A stretch of DNA of 64,000 nt from JAAFHZ01 sp964247085. GTDB taxonomy: Bacteria > Cyanobacteriota > Cyanobacteriia > Cyanobacteriales > Chamaesiphonaceae. The notes below the pieces were generated by a model that saw only the letters and a program-made list of their open reading frames with translations, searched no databases and was not told the origin of the DNA. A program made the position numbers and the translations under genes. The stretch covers positions 1-64,000 of the forward strand of contig CAXTSX010000008.1 in the NCBI GenBank assembly GCA_964247085.1, in the 5' to 3' direction. Below, one piece after another: positions 24,482 to 33,653 of the stretch. Numbering within the stretch: the first letter of the stretch is position 1; each line of letters starts with the position of its first letter.

Positions 24482-24548
24482 CAAGAGCATCCTCGTAATT
24501 CTTACACTAGTAAGAACTGGAGATTATTAGGGTAGCCATGAAGGGAAC

Positions 24549-24578
24549 TCCTCCAAGTTTAATTGGAGGATTTTTTTT
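24549..24578 (+). terminator. Intrinsic terminator after the substrate-binding lipoprotein gene
   Basis: Stem TCCTCCAA / TTGGAGGA (24549-24556 and 24563-24570) with a 6-base loop and eight T directly after, about 70 bases past the stop codon. Confidence 0.85.
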
Positions 24579-24674
24579 GCTTGAATGAATATTGGTGATA
24601 TTTTAGAGTTTAACGCCTCTCAGCTAATTTAGCCAAGATTAATAATCTTCATTTTCTGCTGTGCTTAATCATTT

Positions 24675-27152
24675 TCATCTGATCCGAAGTTGCTGTCTGG
24701 AACGTTCCTGAATTTTTACTTGAATCTGATGGTAGACTCTCACCTCTTCATTTGTATGTGTAAGTGAAACGACTAAAGAGTATCGTTGCAACTTAATGTC
24801 TTCTTGTCTTGCCCATTTTCGATTAGAACTTACAACTAAATAAAGAGGTCGATCGAATTTAGTTGCTCGATCTGAGATGGCGATTTGACCGCGTTGAAGA
24901 GTTCCTTTTTTTCTTATACTAGATCCTGGTTTTAGCGATAGCTGACAAGAGCCATACTTTTCCTTCAGATCATCTATTGAAATCTGTTTGAAGTCATATT
25001 CTAATCCATTTTCTTTAGCTTTTCTAGCATTCACAAAGCTATTCATTAGATCTGCAACATCAACACCTTTAAAAAGACTAAACTCCATTGTTACTCCTAA
25101 ATATGAGTCTCCACGAGTGTGACGAGTTGGCGGATCGAATGCCATCGTGATTGATAAAGTCCTTTCACCTTTAGTTTGTAAAAATTCAGAAGGTAAAGTA
25201 GGTATTTCATAGACATGAAAATTACCAATTTCCATCAAAACACGATCGCATACTAGCACTACATCATTTTCCATCGAATACATAGCTCTTTCTGGATTAG
25301 GTTGCCCATATCCATAAACAGAAAGTTGTTTAGCTATTTGTGCTGTCTTGTCTTTGACAGACATTTTAGAGCCTATCTTAAATTCATCCGGTATTTCTAG
25401 TGGTAAGCTTGCAGAATTGGCTATTAATGCTCGAATTAAATTCGATGATGCGGTAGGATATTTGTCAAATAATTGTGCTGCTAAATTAGATATATAAGGA
25501 GCCGCAAGACTCGTACCGCTAGATATCGTAAAGAGTTTTCCGCTTATATTAGACAAACTCAATGTAATTACAGAAACGGCTGCATTTACATCGCCCATAA
25601 TACGATTTCCGTCAATAACAAAATCACCACCGGAAGCAACAACATCTGGTTTGATCATCCCATCAACACCAAAACCAGTTCTGGTAAATGGAGAGGGATA
25701 GCCTCTGATTTTTGTAACCGAATTGACTTGTGCATCATCGGAATTATTCATGCTACCTCGACCAAGAGATAACGATCCTACCGTAATTGCAATTGCAGAT
25801 GTTGCTGGATCTATTATTCGTGACTCTGAATCGAGAATATATTTAGGATAATCTGTAATATAACGTTCTCCTTCACCAGAGGAGAATGGTCTAGCATTTC
25901 CTGCGGATACAACAAAGACCAGATCATAATCTTGATATCGATAAGCTATTTCATCGAGTTTAGCTGCTAATCTAAATTGCTTATCGCCTGAATTGTAAAT
26001 TGAATCACAATTGCCTATAGATAAATTAAAAACATGGCATTTTCCTGGATAATTATCTGTAAAGTATTTGACAACCTCTTCTAGTTGATTTTCCAGTAAT
26101 AAATCTTCATCATATTCATCTTTATCATCCAAGATTCTTGCAGAAAATATACTAGCTGAAGATCTAAATTCCTTAGAGAAGATACATTTTTCGATGTCTC
26201 CATAAGCTGCAATCCCAGAAACACCAGTACCGTGACCAGAAGTATCGATTTCTCCACCCGTTGCTTTTTGACTGTTACTTAAAAAGACTTCTGCGTCACC
26301 AATAGTAGAAGATAACAAAGGATGTCCAGGTTGAATACCAGAATCAATAACTACAATTCCACAGCTATTAACATCGGGAGGGATCGGATCTGGCAATGAA
26401 GATAAAGGTGGATTGTACTCAGATCTACTCTCGAAAGCTGGATGAGGACGGCGGTTAATTTCTCTGACAATAAATTCGTTTAATAATAAGTCCAGAACTT
26501 CTAAATCGATCTTAATTCTAGCCAAGCAAATGTAATTGCCGATATACTTGTCTGTCATTTTGAAGGTGGACTTGCTATTAGATAAGCTTTTCAATACCTC
26601 ATCAATGTTGCCGAGATATTTAGCCATTTCATCTCGATCTCCTGTATGCCAAAGCTCTAGATCGAGAGCAGCTATTTCCTCTATTTCTAAAGGCTGTAAT
26701 TCTAGCAATCGACCTGTACGATCTTCCGCTTCAAGTGGGCAAATACCCTCGATTGCATCTAAGTAGCCATATTCAGATCCAGGCTTAACCCCGCTGTATT
26801 GCTCTAGCCTATTTGTAAATTCAGTTAGTTCAAAATCTGAAGAGAATACGACAATTGCTTGATTGACTTTTGGCTGTCTTTCTAAAATAGACAATCCTGA
26901 TTTTCCTAAATCATCATCTGTCAAATTTCTGTCATTAGACAACCTGATTTTGAAAATAAGTTTTGGATCTAATGAAAATTTACTATGTTGTTCTTGGACA
27001 ATCTTTTTGATTTCACGGATTTGTGAAATAATTTGGATTCCTTGACTTATTCTGTCTGTTCTTTTCTCTCCACCACCTCCACCACCATTAGATCTTCGAG
27101 GTAATGAGCCTTCTATTCGATTAAATGGCAAATGTTCAAATTTATTACTCAT
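24675..27152 (-). CDS. IetS-like S8 (subtilisin-like) serine protease of a two-gene defence/toxin-type module
   Basis: An 825-residue cytoplasmic subtilase with no signal peptide. After a glycine-rich start (SNGGGGGGEK) and a roughly 255-residue N-terminal region of unknown fold, the protease domain carries all catalytic residues: Asp270 in GIVVIDSGI, His307 in TSGHGTGVSG, oxyanion Asn419 in VVSAGNA, and Ser548 in SSGTSLAAP. About 220 further residues form a C-terminal beta-rich region. It is encoded directly after an AAA+ ATPase with an 8-base overlap, the arrangement of IetAS, known as a plasmid-stability toxin-antitoxin pair and as an anti-phage system. The gene is AT-rich and holds only two CGATCG words with its partner. 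What triggers the protease and what it cuts is unknown. Confidence 0.82.
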   Translation of the reverse strand: MSNKFEHLPFNRIEGSLPRRSNGGGGGGEKRTDRISQGIQIISQIREIKKIVQEQHSKFSLDPKLIFKIRLSNDRNLTDDDLGKSGLSILERQPKVNQAIVVFSSDFELTEFTNRLEQYSGVKPGSEYGYLDAIEGICPLEAEDRTGRLLELQPLEIEEIAALDLELWHTGDRDEMAKYLGNIDEVLKSLSNSKSTFKMTDKYIGNYICLARIKIDLEVLDLLLNEFIVREINRRPHPAFESRSEYNPPLSSLPDPIPPDVNSCGIVVIDSGIQPGHPLLSSTIGDAEVFLSNSQKATGGEIDTSGHGTGVSGIAAYGDIEKCIFSKEFRSSASIFSARILDDKDEYDEDLLLENQLEEVVKYFTDNYPGKCHVFNLSIGNCDSIYNSGDKQFRLAAKLDEIAYRYQDYDLVFVVSAGNARPFSSGEGERYITDYPKYILDSESRIIDPATSAIAITVGSLSLGRGSMNNSDDAQVNSVTKIRGYPSPFTRTGFGVDGMIKPDVVASGGDFVIDGNRIMGDVNAAVSVITLSLSNISGKLFTISSGTSLAAPYISNLAAQLFDKYPTASSNLIRALIANSASLPLEIPDEFKIGSKMSVKDKTAQIAKQLSVYGYGQPNPERAMYSMENDVVLVCDRVLMEIGNFHVYEIPTLPSEFLQTKGERTLSITMAFDPPTRHTRGDSYLGVTMEFSLFKGVDVADLMNSFVNARKAKENGLEYDFKQISIDDLKEKYGSCQLSLKPGSSIRKKGTLQRGQIAISDRATKFDRPLYLVVSSNRKWARQEDIKLQRYSLVVSLTHTNEEVRVYHQIQVKIQERSRQQLRIR

Positions 27153-28182
27153 CCTGAATGCTCGTACCGGATTTTGTGGAATTATGTACTATGCTCTCTC
27201 TCTTAATATACTTGCCAATAGCAATTTCTAAATCATCTGCTGATAATTCCTTGTCCCCTTTGAGAATCACGGATTTTACTGCTTCTGTACATATCCGCTC
27301 AATATCTGCACCAGTCGCCATTTCAATCTGTTGGGCGCATTCAAATAGATCTATTCCTCGATAACGAATAGTAGATAAATAATGGGTTAATAATTTTTCT
27401 CTAATCTCGATGGATGGTCGCTCAAATAAAATGATTTCATCAAATCTTCGCCAAACAGCAGTGTCTAACAGGTTTTCGTGGTTTGTAGAAGCAATAAATA
27501 GATTACTACTTTCTGACAGATCTATCAATTGGAGTAAACTATTGACTAATCTCTTGATTTCGCCATGTTCATTAGGTGTATTTCGATCACGAGCAATTGC
27601 ATCAAATTCGTCAAACAGTATGACCCATTCTCCAGAGTTGATGTAGTCGAATATTTTTTGAAGGTTTGTTGCCGTTTCTCCCAAATAGGATGAAAACATT
27701 GCGGTAAGACTAACACTGACGAGTGGCAAACTCATTACACTTGCAAGTGTTTTAGCTGTCTGTGTTTTGCCACACCCTGGTGGGCCACAAAATAGTAACT
27801 TGTTTTTGGGATTTAATCCATAAGCCGCAAGTATTTCCTGTTTCCGATTTTCTAAGACAACTCGATCAAGTGTATCTCTTACACAATCACTTAAAATAAT
27901 TTCTTCCCAGGTAAGATCGAATCTCTTGACGGAAAGGAGTGCCAGCCCAGTCTCTTTATCTTTGGGTGGCTCAGGGAAATTATGCCAAGGTTCAGGATTG
28001 AATCTAAGATTTTTTGATTTACCATTCCCACTGCGAAGAATTCGTTCCAAGTCATGTGCCAATAGAGTATGATTCTTACTTTTCTCTTCTTCAATTAGCT
28101 CTGTAGCCGCGACAAAAAGTGCCTCTCGTTCATCGGAAGAGAAGCTAGTAAACAATTTTCGTAAGATGTCCCCCCTTGCCAT
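27145..28182 (-). CDS. IetA-like AAA+ ATPase, partner of the S8 protease
   Basis: A 345-residue single-domain AAA+ ATPase. Walker A GPPGCGKT at about 133-140, Walker B WVILFDEFDAIARD at about 186-199, sensor 1 IASTNHE near 230, and the arginine-finger-like VWRRFDEI near 243-250. The first 110 residues are a helical N-terminal part. It comes first in the pair and its stop overlaps the protease start, so both are translated together. In the related IetAS module this ATPase is the regulator or antitoxin of the protease. A good sigma70-type promoter lies just upstream. Confidence 0.82.
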   Translation of the reverse strand: MARGDILRKLFTSFSSDEREALFVAATELIEEEKSKNHTLLAHDLERILRSGNGKSKNLRFNPEPWHNFPEPPKDKETGLALLSVKRFDLTWEEIILSDCVRDTLDRVVLENRKQEILAAYGLNPKNKLLFCGPPGCGKTQTAKTLASVMSLPLVSVSLTAMFSSYLGETATNLQKIFDYINSGEWVILFDEFDAIARDRNTPNEHGEIKRLVNSLLQLIDLSESSNLFIASTNHENLLDTAVWRRFDEIILFERPSIEIREKLLTHYLSTIRYRGIDLFECAQQIEMATGADIERICTEAVKSVILKGDKELSADDLEIAIGKYIKRESIVHNSTKSGTSIQDE

Positions 28183-28214
28183 ATTTTCAATAAACGGTAT
28201 TATGAAGTCTGTAT

Positions 28215-28242
28215 GTATTATAGAGGATGGGTACTATGTCAA
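28215..28242 (-). promoter_or_regulatory. Probable promoter of the ATPase/protease pair
   Basis: On the minus strand TTGACA (28237-28242) is followed after 16 bases by TAATAC (28215-28220), overlapping a perfect TATAAT at 14 bases. It ends about 33 bases before the ATPase start codon. A clear Shine-Dalgarno sequence is not seen. Confidence 0.55.
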
Positions 28243-28422
28243 GCGAATAGTTGATTTTATTATTCATATTCCTTAAATATCTCCCAAGTAAACTATATCT
28301 CCTCTTAGCTTGACATCCAATTTAAGTTCTCATTCCCAATCCTACTCTGAGAAACTAGTGATCAATCTGGCAGCTGATTCGATCGATGCTGGTGAAGCAA
28401 CAGTTACAGAAGCAAAAAATGA

Positions 28423-28626
28423 TTGGAATATCTCATTAATCAGCAACCCATCCCCGATCTCAAAAAAATAAAAAAAACAGTCCGCGAGTTAAGAGCAGTC
28501 TGTCGTCAGTTCGATGCCCTTAACTTTCAACTCGATGAACTAACGGCCTACGTCGATGCCGAAATTCGGAATAGTCCCCCGACAGCCTATCGATTAGGAA
28601 AAACCCCTCAATCCAAAGAAAATTAA
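28423..28626 (+). CDS. Small hypothetical protein, 67 residues
   Basis: Not recognised. Frame opens at TTG 28423 directly after a stop; no ATG is available, which weakens it. The translated product is a charged helical protein (DLKKIKKTVRELRAVCRQFDALNFQLDELTAYVDAEI). It lies between the promoter of the ATPase/protease pair and the 3' end of ruvA, and could be part of the acquired segment or a remnant. Confidence 0.4.
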   Translation: MEYLINQQPIPDLKKIKKTVRELRAVCRQFDALNFQLDELTAYVDAEIRNSPPTAYRLGKTPQSKEN

Positions 28627-28659
28627 CAACTACATAAGTCTTAACTATGCCGAAGCTAG

Positions 28660-29280
28660 CTACTCCGATAAACTCGCGATCGCATACCGTAACCATTCTT
28701 CCACATTCTGACTCGCCATAATCGTCTCATTTCGACTTACCGCTTGCAGCGCCTGCCGCACCTCCAAATCACTATAACCCAGCGCCAACAACGTCGATTC
28801 CACCTCCGATTGCAGCTTGGTATCCAGATCACCATCCAGCTCAATCAAATTCAAATCCACCACATCCCGCCACTGCTTGAGCTTAGTCTTCAGCTCCACC
28901 GTCAGCCGCTCCGCAGTCTTAGTACCAATTCCCGGCATTTTAGTCAGTAATTTGGTATTGCCTAGGACGATCGCCTGCACCAACTCCGTCATGCCTAAAT
29001 GGTCAATCAATACAATCCCAATACTGGCTCCCACCCCACTGACTGTAATCAGTTGCCGAAATAAATCTCGCTCTGTCGCCTCTCTAAAACCATATAGTGA
29101 TGTTTGATCTTCCCGTGTTTGTTGGTGAGTAAAAATCTGCACCTCTACCTGCCGAGGAAAAGTACTACTGCCGGGTACCTGAATTTCATATCCCACCCCC
29201 TGCACTTCTAACACCAAAATTGTTTTGGTATTACTCAGTTTTTGAATATCAGTAACTACGCCTTTGAGGTAACTAATCAT
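28660..29280 (-). CDS. ruvA: Holliday junction branch migration protein RuvA
   Basis: DNA-binding subunit of the RuvAB branch-migration complex, 206 residues. N-terminal OB-fold MISYLKGVVTDIQ, YGFREATERDLFRQLITVSGVG, two helix-hairpin-helix motifs (GVGASIGIVLIDHLG; MPGIGTKTAERLTVELK), and a C-terminal three-helix domain (ALLALGYSDLEVRQALQAVS). ruvB is not adjacent, as usual for cyanobacteria. gyrA starts 147 bases away on the other strand. Confidence 0.95.
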   Translation of the reverse strand: MISYLKGVVTDIQKLSNTKTILVLEVQGVGYEIQVPGSSTFPRQVEVQIFTHQQTREDQTSLYGFREATERDLFRQLITVSGVGASIGIVLIDHLGMTELVQAIVLGNTKLLTKMPGIGTKTAERLTVELKTKLKQWRDVVDLNLIELDGDLDTKLQSEVESTLLALGYSDLEVRQALQAVSRNETIMASQNVEEWLRYAIASLSE

Positions 29281-29426
29281 TGGTAAATGCCACAGGATAA
29301 ATAACTGGTAAAACTATCTAGCAATTCTCCCCACGAAAACGGTGAAAACGCCGATTAGCAGCCAATGATACCGCTTTCATGATAAAATTGAACTAGTAAT
29401 TATCACAGTCGGTAGAGAAGCATTCC

Positions 29427-32060
29427 ATGACTTACTCCCAAGAGCGGATTATTCCGATCGATCTTCGCCAAGAAATGTCCAGCTCGTATCTGGAATATGC
29501 CATGAGCGTGATTGTCGGGCGTGCTCTCCCCGATGCCCGCGACGGCCTGAAACCCGTGCATCGCCGCATTTTGTACGCCATGCATGAGTTGGGCTTGACT
29601 GCCGAGCGACCATTTCGGAAATGCGCCCGGGTGGTTGGGGAAGTATTGGGTAAGTATCACCCCCACGGGGATACCGCCGTTTATGATGCCTTGGTACGCA
29701 TGGCGCAAGACTTTTCACTGCGGAGTCCGCTGATTAATGGTCATGGAAACTTTGGATCGATCGATAACGATCCGCCTGCTGCCATGCGGTACACCGAATC
29801 CCGTTTGCAAGCCCTGACGCAGGAAGCCTTGCTCCGCGATATCGAATGTGAAACCGTCGATTTTACTGATAACTTTGACGGTTCCCAGCAAGAACCCAGT
29901 GTATTGCCAGCGCGGGTGCCTCAGCTGCTGATGAACGGTTCCTCCGGGATTGCCGTAGGCATGGCTACCAACATTCCGCCCCATAACCTGGGTGAAGTCA
30001 TCGATGGATTGATTGCTCTGATTGCTAACCCGGAGCTTACAGATCTGGACTTGATGCAGTATATTCCCGGGCCAGACTTTCCGACTGGGGGGCAAATATT
30101 AGGTACTGCACCGATCAAAGAAGCCTATACCACTGGACGCGGTTCGGTGATTATGCGCGGCGTGGCTACCATCGAAACCTTGGAATATCCAGGGCGGCCA
30201 GACCGGGAAGCGGTGATCATCACCGAACTGCCTTTTCAAACCAACAAAGCGGCGATGATCGAACGTATCGCCGAAATGGTCAACGAAAAGCGCCTGGAAG
30301 GCATCTCCGATATTCGGGACGAGAGCGATCGAGACGGGATGCGGGTGGTGATTGAACTAAAACGTGATGCCTATCCCCGGGTGGTTCTGAACAATCTCTA
30401 CAAACAAACGCCGCTCCAGAGCAATTTTGGCTGCAACATGTTGGCGATCGTGGCTGGCAAGCCAGAGTTGCTGACCCTCAAACAGTTTTTGACAGTATTC
30501 TTGGATTTTCGGATTATTTCGATCACCCGGCGCACTCAGTACGAACTGCGCAAGGCCGAAGAGCGCGATCACCTGTTGCAGGGTTTGTTAATTGCCCTGG
30601 CCAATATGGAAGCGATGATCCAGCTGATTCGCGGCTCGGCGGACACCGCCTCCGCCAAGCAAGAAATGCTCGATCGGTTCCAACTTTCCGAAGTCCAAGC
30701 CGATGCCATCTTGCAAATGCAGCTGCGCCGTTTGACCGCGCTAGAATCGGACAAAATTCATCTCGAACATAACGAACTCCAAGTCAAAATCATCGACTTC
30801 CAAGATATTTTGGCACGGCGGGAGCGGATTCTAGAAATTATCGTTAACGAAGTTACCGAAATTAAAACCTCCTTCTCCACCCCTCGCCGGACGGTCATTG
30901 AGCATAGCGGTGGTGGCTTAGAAGACATCGACCTGATTGCTAACGAAAAAGCACTGATTCTAGTTACCGAGCAGGGCTACATTAAGCGGATGCCGGTAGC
31001 GACATTTGATGTGCAGAGCCGCGCCACCCGGGGCAAAAAAGGCACCGGCATGAAAGATGAAGATGCGATCGAACACTTCATCACCTGTTGTGACCACGAT
31101 AGTGTGTTGCTCTTTAGCGATCGAGGGGTGGTTTATCACATTAAGGCTTACCAAATCCCAGCCGCTTCTCGGACGGCCAAAGGATTGCCGTTGGTGCAAA
31201 TGCTCCCCATTCCCCGCCATGAGAAAATCACCTCTGTGGTGCCGGTGAGCGAATTCAGTGACAACGAATATCTGGTGATGCTCACCCAAAAGGGTTTCAT
31301 CAAAAAAACAGCCCTAACTGCTTTTGCTAATATTCGGACTAATGGCCTGATTGCCATCTCTTTGGAAGAAGGCGACCAACTCCGTTGGGTGCGCAGTGCC
31401 CGTGCCGAAGATAGTATTATCATCGGTACCAGACTGGGGATGGCCATTCACTTCCGCACTAGTCATGACCAGCTGCGACCACTGGGGAGAGCTACTCGGG
31501 GGGTTCGATCGATGTCCCTCAAAAAAGGTGATGAACTGATTAGTATGGATATTCTACCCAGCCAAGTGGTGGATGCGATCGCCGCTGCTACTGGTGGCGA
31601 GGCTACCGAGAGTGATGTCGAGGAGATGGCGATCGAGGCGGTCGATGTTGAGGTGGAAAGCACTGAAGTTGAAACCGAAACCATCGAAAATGAGGCAGTC
31701 ACTGCTTTAGCCGCTACCGGTCCCTGGGTCTTAGTGGTCACTACCAATGGTTTTGGTAAGCGCGTACCTGTGAATCAGTTTAGACTGCAACGACGGGCGG
31801 GGATGGGGGTGATGGCCACCAAGTTCAAGAAAAAAGGCGATCGAATTGCGGCCTTACGGGTGGTTAATGCTGATGAGGAGATGATGCTGGTTACTAGTCG
31901 GGGTATCATTATCCGGCAAGCCGTCAATGCAATTTCCCACCAATCGCGGATGGCTACTGGAGTTCGAGTTCAGAAGCTAGACAGTGACGATGCTATTTTT
32001 GCGGTGGCACTTGTCCCACCGGGCGAAGGTGATAGCGAGTTAGTGGAAGAAGAGGAATAA
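29427..32060 (+). CDS. gyrA: DNA gyrase subunit A
   Basis: Type IIA topoisomerase subunit of 877 residues. SYLEYAMSVIVGRALPDARDGLKPVHRRILY, the quinolone-region GDTAVYDALVRMAQDFSLRSPL with Thr at position 83, and the catalytic Tyr122 in PAAMRYTESRL are plain. The C-terminal beta-pinwheel begins near residue 510 and has a GyrA-box-like SRATRGKKGTG, which supports gyrase rather than ParC. An acidic insert of about 35 residues (726-760, EATESDVEEMAIEAVD...) separates two blades, and the tail is acidic (ELVEEEE). A terminator follows at once. Confidence 0.95.
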   Translation: MTYSQERIIPIDLRQEMSSSYLEYAMSVIVGRALPDARDGLKPVHRRILYAMHELGLTAERPFRKCARVVGEVLGKYHPHGDTAVYDALVRMAQDFSLRSPLINGHGNFGSIDNDPPAAMRYTESRLQALTQEALLRDIECETVDFTDNFDGSQQEPSVLPARVPQLLMNGSSGIAVGMATNIPPHNLGEVIDGLIALIANPELTDLDLMQYIPGPDFPTGGQILGTAPIKEAYTTGRGSVIMRGVATIETLEYPGRPDREAVIITELPFQTNKAAMIERIAEMVNEKRLEGISDIRDESDRDGMRVVIELKRDAYPRVVLNNLYKQTPLQSNFGCNMLAIVAGKPELLTLKQFLTVFLDFRIISITRRTQYELRKAEERDHLLQGLLIALANMEAMIQLIRGSADTASAKQEMLDRFQLSEVQADAILQMQLRRLTALESDKIHLEHNELQVKIIDFQDILARRERILEIIVNEVTEIKTSFSTPRRTVIEHSGGGLEDIDLIANEKALILVTEQGYIKRMPVATFDVQSRATRGKKGTGMKDEDAIEHFITCCDHDSVLLFSDRGVVYHIKAYQIPAASRTAKGLPLVQMLPIPRHEKITSVVPVSEFSDNEYLVMLTQKGFIKKTALTAFANIRTNGLIAISLEEGDQLRWVRSARAEDSIIIGTRLGMAIHFRTSHDQLRPLGRATRGVRSMSLKKGDELISMDILPSQVVDAIAAATGGEATESDVEEMAIEAVDVEVESTEVETETIENEAVTALAATGPWVLVVTTNGFGKRVPVNQFRLQRRAGMGVMATKFKKKGDRIAALRVVNADEEMMLVTSRGIIIRQAVNAISHQSRMATGVRVQKLDSDDAIFAVALVPPGEGDSELVEEEE

Positions 32061-32085
32061 ACTGTTTTTGAATCAGGGTAATCAG

Positions 32086-32113
32086 GCTGGAGCTTTAAAT
32101 CTCCAGCTTTTTC
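32086..32113 (+). terminator. Intrinsic terminator of gyrA
   Basis: Stem GCTGGAG (32086-32092) / CTCCAGC (32101-32107) with an 8-base loop, followed by TTTTTC, 26 bases after the gyrA stop. Confidence 0.88.
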
Positions 32114-32176
32114 GTCAAATGGCTAGACCAAGCTGGAATTAAGCCAGTGCTAAGCCAAGTTTAGTTGCAATAAGCC

Positions 32177-32581
32177 CTAGCGATCTTGACTGTTGTCTTG
32201 GTTATAGATAATAATTGGCTGCTGACCGGGACCCACCTTATAACTGTTTTCCTGCATCAATTCTTGGGAGCGATGGGTACCAAAAGATCTCTGGAAATTT
32301 TCATTGCTCAGTTGCGCCCTTTGTTCGGCCTCTTTGATCACAGACTGTAGTTGATGTAGCTTACTCTGATGCTCAAAGTTGTACTTGGTTAAGGTCACTA
32401 GGGAAACAACACCCAAAATACTGAAGGCCGAATAAATCATAATCTTGCCAACCACCGATAGCAATTTTTGTTGCTGTACAATGTGGCTTTTTCTGCTGGT
32501 TTGGGGATGTGGCCGGAGATTCGCCACGGGGCGACGTTGTTTTAAAGATTTCGTCTGCACAGGGGATGGTAAAGCGCTCAT
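32177..32581 (-). CDS. Cyanobacterial single-span membrane protein, unknown function
   Basis: About 134 residues from ATG 32581 (MSALPSPVQTKSLKQRR); ATG 32608 adds nine residues. A basic N-terminus, one membrane span at about 45-66 (VVGKIMIYSAFSILGVVSLVTLT) and an outer helical segment (HQSKLHQLQSVIKEAEQRAQLSNENFQ) give an FtsL/DivIC-like layout. The C-terminus reads GPGQQPIIIYNQD. Comparable short proteins occur widely in cyanobacteria. Function unknown. Confidence 0.65.
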   Translation of the reverse strand: MSALPSPVQTKSLKQRRPVANLRPHPQTSRKSHIVQQQKLLSVVGKIMIYSAFSILGVVSLVTLTKYNFEHQSKLHQLQSVIKEAEQRAQLSNENFQRSFGTHRSQELMQENSYKVGPGQQPIIIYNQDNSQDR

Positions 32582-32720
32582 ATGATTTAATTTGCCCAAG
32601 ATCATCAATAAAATTTGAGGCTATGCAATAAAACAGGGCACTTCACAGTTACCCCGGTCAGACTAGCATGTATTTTGCAATGCTACAAGAAGTGTGAATT
32701 ATGTCACACTTATGGTCTAG

Positions 32721-32810
32721 TTACTTATAAAGTTCGGTAGACAGGCGCAAAGCTAAGATGCCAGGAATTAGTGCTACTGCTAAAGCAATATAAACTTGAG
32801 TATCAGTCAT
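32721..32810 (-). CDS. psaM: Photosystem I reaction centre subunit XII (PsaM)
   Basis: A 29-residue single-span thylakoid protein that helps hold photosystem I trimers. The minus strand reads MTDTQVYIALAVALIPGILA then LRLSTELYK, matching the family ending RLSTELYK. A strong ribosome site GGAGG lies about 10 bases before the ATG. Too short for ordinary gene finders. It stands alone, 6 kb from psaF-psaJ-psaL. A partial RpaB-type HLR1 sequence is seen upstream. Confidence 0.95.
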   Translation of the reverse strand: MTDTQVYIALAVALIPGILALRLSTELYK

Positions 32811-32877
32811 TAGTTGATTTTCCTCCATGGGTCATACACAGTTAATACTTCCATTGTTTCTACCAAATTTGAGCTTT

Positions 32878-32894
32878 CAGTAAGATTTTGTAAT
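32878..32894 (-). promoter_or_regulatory. Possible HLR1-like RpaB site upstream of psaM
   Basis: The minus strand reads TTACAAAATCTTACTG, close to the direct-repeat HLR1 consensus (TTACA-ww-nn-k-TTACA) bound by RpaB upstream of photosystem I genes. The second half-site has two mismatches, so this is tentative. Confidence 0.3.
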
Positions 32895-32951
32895 AACCTG
32901 CAATAGTTAAGTTAGACTCGGAGTAGCTAGAATTGTCCTGAATAATCGTTA

Positions 32952-33653
32952 ATGCTAGATCAAATTTTGCAGTCTCCCTGGCATGTGGGAGCTGAAGTCC
33001 CAGCTTTGCTGGTGGTTCTCGTGGCCTTAGAAGCTGTTCTCTCTGCTGACAATGCCATTGCCCTGGCAGCGATCGCCCAAAACCTTAAGGATGAAAAACT
33101 CCGCGATCAAGCTCTGAATTTAGGACTGGTCGTAGCTTATGTTCTACGAATGACCCTCATTCTCACCGCCACCTGGGTGAATCAATATTGGCAATTTCAG
33201 CTTTTGGGGGCAATTTACTTACTGTGGTTAGTCTACCAGCACTTTAGCAATCAACTCGCTGAGGATGGCACTGAAGTTTCCAAGAGTACCGAATATACAT
33301 CTCTGTGGCAGGTGATTCCGCTAATTGGGATCACGGATTTAGCCTTTTCCTTGGATAGTGTGACTACCGCCACAGCGATCTCCAGTAATACTTGGTTAGT
33401 ATTGGCCGGAGGGACGATCGGAGTGATTACTTTGCGTTTTATGGCCGGTTTATTTATTCGGTGGTTGGATGAATATGTGAACTTGGAGAATGCGGGCTAT
33501 ACCACGGTGGGTTTAGTCGGTCTTCGGTTAGCAACTAGAGCGCTGCAACCCAGCCTCGTACCTCCAGAATGGGTAATGGTAGTAGCTATTGCCTTAATTT
33601 TTGCTTGGGGATTTTCGCAAAAAGCGGTGGTTGAAGATGGCCAGAAAGGATGA
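32952..33653 (+). CDS. TerC-family integral membrane protein
   Basis: A 233-residue membrane protein with about seven spans. TerC hallmarks: LEAVLSADNAIALAAIAQ near residue 27 and the matching second acidic motif ITDLAFSLDSVTTATAIS near 125, which in this family are tied to manganese/metal export (MgtC/YkoY/Alx relatives). The C-terminus ends FSQKAVVEDGQKG. The gene overlaps the following ferredoxin-like gene by 17 bases, suggesting coupled translation. In chloroplasts and cyanobacteria TerC homologues support thylakoid protein insertion; which role applies here is not shown. Confidence 0.88.
   Translation: MLDQILQSPWHVGAEVPALLVVLVALEAVLSADNAIALAAIAQNLKDEKLRDQALNLGLVVAYVLRMTLILTATWVNQYWQFQLLGAIYLLWLVYQHFSNQLAEDGTEVSKSTEYTSLWQVIPLIGITDLAFSLDSVTTATAISSNTWLVLAGGTIGVITLRFMAGLFIRWLDEYVNLENAGYTTVGLVGLRLATRALQPSLVPPEWVMVVAIALIFAWGFSQKAVVEDGQKG

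Noticed and set aside
28310..28340. Plus-strand TTGACA as a promoter for the 67-residue frame
   Set aside because: No acceptable -10 element at the right distance.
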